Positions 17,431-20,734 of a stretch of DNA of 20,734 nucleotides are shown here, one piece after another (position 1 is the stretch's first letter; each line of letters starts with the position of its first letter). The notes beneath the pieces are model-generated. The model worked only from the letters and a program-made list of their open reading frames with translations. It ran no database searches and was not told the origin of the DNA. The translations under genes were made by a program, and so were the position numbers. The DNA is from Lachnoclostridium sp. UBA7482 (GTDB lineage: Bacteria; Bacillota; Clostridia; Lachnospirales; Lachnospiraceae), in contig DLOO01000009.1 of the NCBI GenBank assembly GCA_002479645.1, positions 61,691-82,424 on the forward strand. The letters are read 5' to 3'.

Positions 17431-19694
17431 GAAAGATTCCTCATTTTATACCGGTTCTTCATCGTAAAGTGTTAAGAACTATTTTTGATAATAAACTTGT
17501 ATATATCGGCGTAGTTATCCTTGTATTGCTTGGTTCGATGCTTTACACTTCATTCAATGTTTCAGCGAGCAATCTTGATAAGGAGATAAAAGATTTCAGA
17601 TCAAGATGCTGTCAGGAGGATGTTAATTTTACTCTGCAGGAACCTCTCAGTGAAAAAAGAATGAGTGCTCTTGAATCAAAATATGATGTCGTTATCGAAA
17701 AAAGAAAGATCACGAATTATGAAAAAGACGGAGACACAGTAAGAGTACTTGAAGCTACTGAAAAGATCAATAAATATGAGGTGATCTCGGGAGAAGATAT
17801 CTCAAAATCCGGAGAGATACTTGTGGATAAGCTATATGCTGATGCTCATAAGCTTTCGGCCGGTGATGAGATAACTCTGTATTCAAAGAAATACAAGATC
17901 AAAGGCTTTATGGCAGAGCCTGACTATCTGTTTATGCTCAAGACCGACAGTGATATGGTAGTCAATCATAAGACCTTCGGTATCGCAATAATGTCCAAGG
18001 ATGATATTGCAAAGATAAAAGACGGTTATGATTACTATATGCTGAGAAGGAATGATGATACTGATGAAGATGTGCTGGATGAGATAAAAGCTGATCTTAA
18101 TTCGGATAATATCGTCCTTGATTACCGACTTGCAGAGGATAATGTCAGGATAACCACCATCGACGGTGATATAACCACATTTATACAGTGCTCGGGACTG
18201 GTGCCGACAGTGATACTCATCATATGCTGCCTTCTCGTGGCGGTATTCCTTTGGAGGATAATCCGAACGGAGTATACAATGATCGGTACATTGTTTGCAA
18301 TAGGCTACAATAAGCGAAAGATAGTAGGCGAATACCTTGCGTTTCCCATATTTATCTCTCTTCTGGGTGGTCTGCTGGGCACCATACTGGGAATACCGTT
18401 TTCCAAGACTGTGATCGGCATGGTGTTTGAGAATAAATACAGTATGCCGGGCGTACTCAGCAAGGTAGACCCCAAATACCTGCTGATCAGCCTTATCCTT
18501 CCGTATATCTTTATGATCCCTGTGACCCTTTTTGTTATTCTTTCCGCACTGAAGCTGACCCCTGTCAATCTTATGAGAAATGTGTCAAAGGAGAAAAATA
18601 TAGGTATACTTGAGAAACTGCTGAAGTTTAAGAATATGAGCTTTGACCTGAAGTTCACGCTCAGGGAGGTTTTGCGTAATATCAGGCGTTGTCTTATCGT
18701 TTTTGTAAGCATACTCTTTGCCTCTCTGCTGCTTCTTTTCGGCTTTACTGCCAATGATTCGGTAAGCTATATGTATGATAGTATGAAGGGAACATATGTC
18801 AATCAGTACAATTATTACTTCAACTCTATACAGGTCGATCAGCCTGAAAAGGGCGAGAGACAGAATTTCTCAAAATTCGCAGTAGAAGATGATTACGGCA
18901 AAGAAGTGACTATTACGATTTTTGGAATAGATTCAAAAGCAAAGCTTGTCAAGTTCAAGGATGAGGGCGGAAAGAGGATCAAGCTCTCTAATACTGTTAT
19001 CTCGAGCGGCATAGCTGAAAAGTTGAACATAAAGGAAGGCGATCTCCTTTATGCCGAGAATAAGCTCACCGGTAAAGAGATAGAAGTCGAGATCGATAAG
19101 ATAGCTGAGGATTATAACTATTACATATATATGCCTATCGATCAGTTTAACGAGATCAATGAATATCCTGAGGGCAGCTATATAAGTCTTATATCCAATG
19201 ACAAGCTCAATATCAATAAGGAAAAGATACTCAACGTTCTTGATGCTGACGATCAGCAGAAGGGATATAAGGAGTATACCAAGACATTCAAGTCATTGAT
19301 AAATATTGTAAGTATCATTGCTTTCATAATAGGTGTTGTGGTCATCAATATCATTATCACTATATCTGTGGAAGAAAACAAAAACAATATCTCAATGATG
19401 AAAGTCCTCGGATATCATAATAAAAAAATCATCTCCCTTATGATAAGATATAACATCTTTATTGTCATCGCGGCATACCTGCTTTCAGTCCCGATAATAA
19501 AGTATCTTATCAAGCAGCTTTTCGATATTCTGGGTGAAAGTATGAATGCAGTTATTCCTGTAAAGCTTTATTCGCACAATGTGCTGATAGGTTTTCTTAT
19601 AATCCTTCTGACATATGAGGTATCAAAGTTTATCAGTGTACGCAGAGTATTTAAAATATCGATGGTTGATAGTTTAAAATCCAAGAATGAATAA
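17424..19694 (+). CDS. Second FtsX-like ABC transporter permease, atypical codon use
   Basis: A 756-residue permease overlapping the ATPase gene. Helix 1 is at about 24-45 (KLVYIGVVILVLLGSMLY), then an outside domain to about 240. The first FtsX module (VPTVILIICCLLVAVFLW, TEYTMIGTLFAIGYNKRKIVGEY, two further helices) reaches about 375. After a cytoplasmic link, helix 5 is LIVFVSILFASLLLLFGF, followed by a second outside domain. The last module is LINIVSIIAFIIGVVVINIII, ISMMKVLGYHNKKIISLMIRY and two helices. GTLFAIGY and MMKVLGYH are the coupling motifs. It has about 8 helices and is not a close copy of the first permease. Isoleucine is often ATA and arginine mostly AGA, AGG or CGA, unlike all genes before 17.3 kb. 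A GGAG at 17412-17415 can serve as ribosome binding site inside the ATPase gene. Confidence 0.87.
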   Translation: MVRKIPHFIPVLHRKVLRTIFDNKLVYIGVVILVLLGSMLYTSFNVSASNLDKEIKDFRSRCCQEDVNFTLQEPLSEKRMSALESKYDVVIEKRKITNYEKDGDTVRVLEATEKINKYEVISGEDISKSGEILVDKLYADAHKLSAGDEITLYSKKYKIKGFMAEPDYLFMLKTDSDMVVNHKTFGIAIMSKDDIAKIKDGYDYYMLRRNDDTDEDVLDEIKADLNSDNIVLDYRLAEDNVRITTIDGDITTFIQCSGLVPTVILIICCLLVAVFLWRIIRTEYTMIGTLFAIGYNKRKIVGEYLAFPIFISLLGGLLGTILGIPFSKTVIGMVFENKYSMPGVLSKVDPKYLLISLILPYIFMIPVTLFVILSALKLTPVNLMRNVSKEKNIGILEKLLKFKNMSFDLKFTLREVLRNIRRCLIVFVSILFASLLLLFGFTANDSVSYMYDSMKGTYVNQYNYYFNSIQVDQPEKGERQNFSKFAVEDDYGKEVTITIFGIDSKAKLVKFKDEGGKRIKLSNTVISSGIAEKLNIKEGDLLYAENKLTGKEIEVEIDKIAEDYNYYIYMPIDQFNEINEYPEGSYISLISNDKLNINKEKILNVLDADDQQKGYKEYTKTFKSLINIVSIIAFIIGVVVINIIITISVEENKNNISMMKVLGYHNKKIISLMIRYNIFIVIAAYLLSVPIIKYLIKQLFDILGESMNAVIPVKLYSHNVLIGFLIILLTYEVSKFISVRRVFKISMVDSLKSKNE

Positions 19695-19717
19695 AACATC
19701 GGACGATAGTGAGAAAT

Positions 19718-20404
19718 ATGAAACTTGTATATTATTCAAAATCGAGAGTATATATGATACGGTCATCATATATGGGGATGATCAATTATTCGTATATTAT
19801 AATAGATGATTCGACGGGAAAGGTCGGTATCATAGATCCTTCATGGAATACTTCCGATCTTGAGCTTTTTCTGTTGAATACAGATTATAAACTGGATGCG
19901 GTACTGCTGACCCATTCACATATGGATCATGTCTGCGGTGTGGACAGGCTTATTGCGGAATACGATGCAAGCGTTTATATTTCAGCCGAAGAGGCAAGAT
20001 ACTATGATTACCGCTGTACAGGTCAAAGCGTTTTCCGAGATAATGAAACTATTATTCTCGGCAGTCTTGAAATAAACTGTCTGGTAACCCCAGGGCATAC
20101 AAAAGGAAGTACCTGTTATCTTGTGGACGGTGCGCTTTTTACGGGCGATACGTTGTTCATAGAGGGGTGCGGGATATGCTTTGGAGACGGCGCAGATCCG
20201 TATGAGATGTACAGGAGCGTTCAGAGACTTAAAGGTCTTGATGAAGATATAAAGGTATTTCCCGCTCATTCATATGGAAGCAGCTTCGGCAAGACTATCA
20301 GAGAGCTATATAAAAGCAACATCTATTTTTCCATTGAAAGAATGGATCAGTTTGTTGCTTTCAGGCAAAGGGCAAATCAGAACAATATATTTGATTTTAA
20401 GTGA
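19718..20404 (+). CDS. Metallo-beta-lactamase-fold hydrolase, BaeB/PksB-like
   Basis: A 228-residue soluble hydrolase with all metal ligands: THSHMDH (His66, His68, Asp70, His71), His127 in TPGHTKGS, Asp144 in FTGDTLF and His184 in FPAHSYGSS. This is the glyoxalase II-like branch, which hydrolyses thioesters or similar bonds. The N-terminal pattern (MGMINYSYIIIDD, IIDPSWN) and C-terminal pattern (NIYFSIERMDQFVAFRQR) recall the BaeB/PksB proteins found in trans-AT polyketide clusters, an impression from memory that needs a search. ATG 19718 is chosen because the protein then begins like its family; GTG 19709 would add three residues, and no strong ribosome binding site decides it. It follows the permease by 23 bases. 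Codon use matches the permease, not the upstream genes. Confidence 0.8.
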   Translation: MKLVYYSKSRVYMIRSSYMGMINYSYIIIDDSTGKVGIIDPSWNTSDLELFLLNTDYKLDAVLLTHSHMDHVCGVDRLIAEYDASVYISAEEARYYDYRCTGQSVFRDNETIILGSLEINCLVTPGHTKGSTCYLVDGALFTGDTLFIEGCGICFGDGADPYEMYRSVQRLKGLDEDIKVFPAHSYGSSFGKTIRELYKSNIYFSIERMDQFVAFRQRANQNNIFDFK

Positions 20405-20447
20405 TACAGCTGTACTATGCTGTGACAAACGATCAAGGAGGAAAAAG

Positions 20448-20734
20448 ATGGAAGTCAAGAAAGTCGGTATAATCGGAGCTGGCGTAATGGGAATGGGCAT
20501 AGCTCAGAAAATGATATGCTATGATAAAGAAGTTATACTTGTGGATAACGATGCTTCTGTAGTGAACAGCGTGAAAAACAGGATACAGAGGAATATGATG
20601 ATCGCAAGGATCACCAATAAGGATAATACAGATATAGCTCATGCATTGAGTCTGCTCAGCGTGACGGATGATTATTCTGCATTAAGCGGATGTGATCATA
20701 TTATCGAGAATATCCCGGAGAATGAGGATATGAA
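20448..20734 (+). CDS. 3-hydroxyacyl-CoA dehydrogenase family protein, N-terminal part (cut by window edge)
   Basis: Only the first 95 codons are in the window. The Rossmann start KKVGIIGAGVMGMGIAQ has the GxGxxG dinucleotide site (Gly10, Gly12, Gly15), and Asp33 in VILVDND sits where NAD ribose is bound, as in 3-hydroxybutyryl-CoA dehydrogenases. The later HIIENIPEN fits the family (usually a VIEAVxEN block). AAGGAGG at 20435-20441, 6 bases before the ATG, is strong. With the hydrolase before it, this could be a precursor-supply enzyme of a polyketide cluster (FkbK or DifE type) or an ordinary fatty-acid/butyrate enzyme; the right-hand neighbours would decide. Confidence 0.85.
   Translation, partial: MEVKKVGIIGAGVMGMGIAQKMICYDKEVILVDNDASVVNSVKNRIQRNMMIARITNKDNTDIAHALSLLSVTDDYSALSGCDHIIENIPENEDM

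Larger units (their letters stand above)
17320..20734. other. Segment of different codon use, possible transferred DNA or assembly join
   Basis: From the 3' end of the ATPase gene to the right edge, codons differ from the preceding 17 kb. ATA makes up roughly 40 percent of isoleucine codons at the start of the second permease, while it is rare upstream where ATT dominates. AGA/AGG replace CGT/CGC for arginine, and local A+T is higher in places. The switch lies at about 17.27-17.33 kb, close to the conserved Walker B/H-loop coding region, a likely site for homologous recombination or for a false assembly join. No insertion sequence, tRNA or direct repeat is visible at the boundary. Confidence 0.55.

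Noticed and set aside
1..20734. tRNA, rRNA, CRISPR arrays, complete transposase genes, phage genes
   Set aside because: No tRNA-like cloverleaf, no regularly spaced repeats and no transposase, integrase or phage protein were seen on either strand.

Overview
The window looks like chromosomal DNA of an anaerobic gut or rumen Firmicute, most likely Lachnospiraceae. The basis is strong AGGAGG ribosome binding sites, a mannan phosphorolysis locus like those known from Roseburia and Ruminococcus, a clostridial-type formate-tetrahydrofolate ligase, and Gram-positive-style lipoprotein adaptors. This placement is inferred from gene families, not from a marker gene.

Region 1 (1-7775, + strand) is a beta-mannan breakdown operon: a GH26 endo-mannanase cut by the left edge, a GH130 mannooligosaccharide phosphorylase, a 779-residue fusion of a cellobiose/mannobiose 2-epimerase with a GH130 mannosylglucose phosphorylase, a phosphohexomutase, and mannose-6-phosphate isomerase (manA). 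Together they would take mannan to mannooligosaccharides, then mannose 1-phosphate plus glucose, then mannose 6-phosphate, then fructose 6-phosphate. The epimerase-phosphorylase fusion puts two consecutive pathway steps on one chain and is the most striking protein here. No sugar transporter or regulator lies in the window.

Region 2 (7804-10520) has a HAD phosphatase on the minus strand and formate-tetrahydrofolate ligase (fhs) on the plus strand, divergently arranged. The 395-base gap between them is not empty. It has a good minus-strand promoter, an extended -10 plus-strand promoter, and starting where that plus-strand promoter should initiate, a 150-base element that can fold into a closed multibranch RNA with four internal hairpins and one competing pairing. 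It does not match the THF riboswitch consensus I know and may be a new leader RNA, a small RNA, or a non-autonomous IS200/IS605-like element.

Region 3 (10561-19694) is a MacB/FtsX-type ABC export system: a lipoprotein adaptor, a second lipoprotein adaptor with the adaptor fold present twice, a large FtsX-like permease, an ATPase and a second FtsX-like permease.

From about 17.3 kb to the right edge, codon use changes sharply (ATA isoleucine and AGA/AGG arginine become common). This part holds the second permease, a metallo-beta-lactamase-fold hydrolase resembling the BaeB/PksB type, and the start of a 3-hydroxyacyl-CoA dehydrogenase. It may be the edge of a transferred biosynthetic cluster (possibly trans-AT polyketide), or an assembly join; the sequence alone cannot decide.
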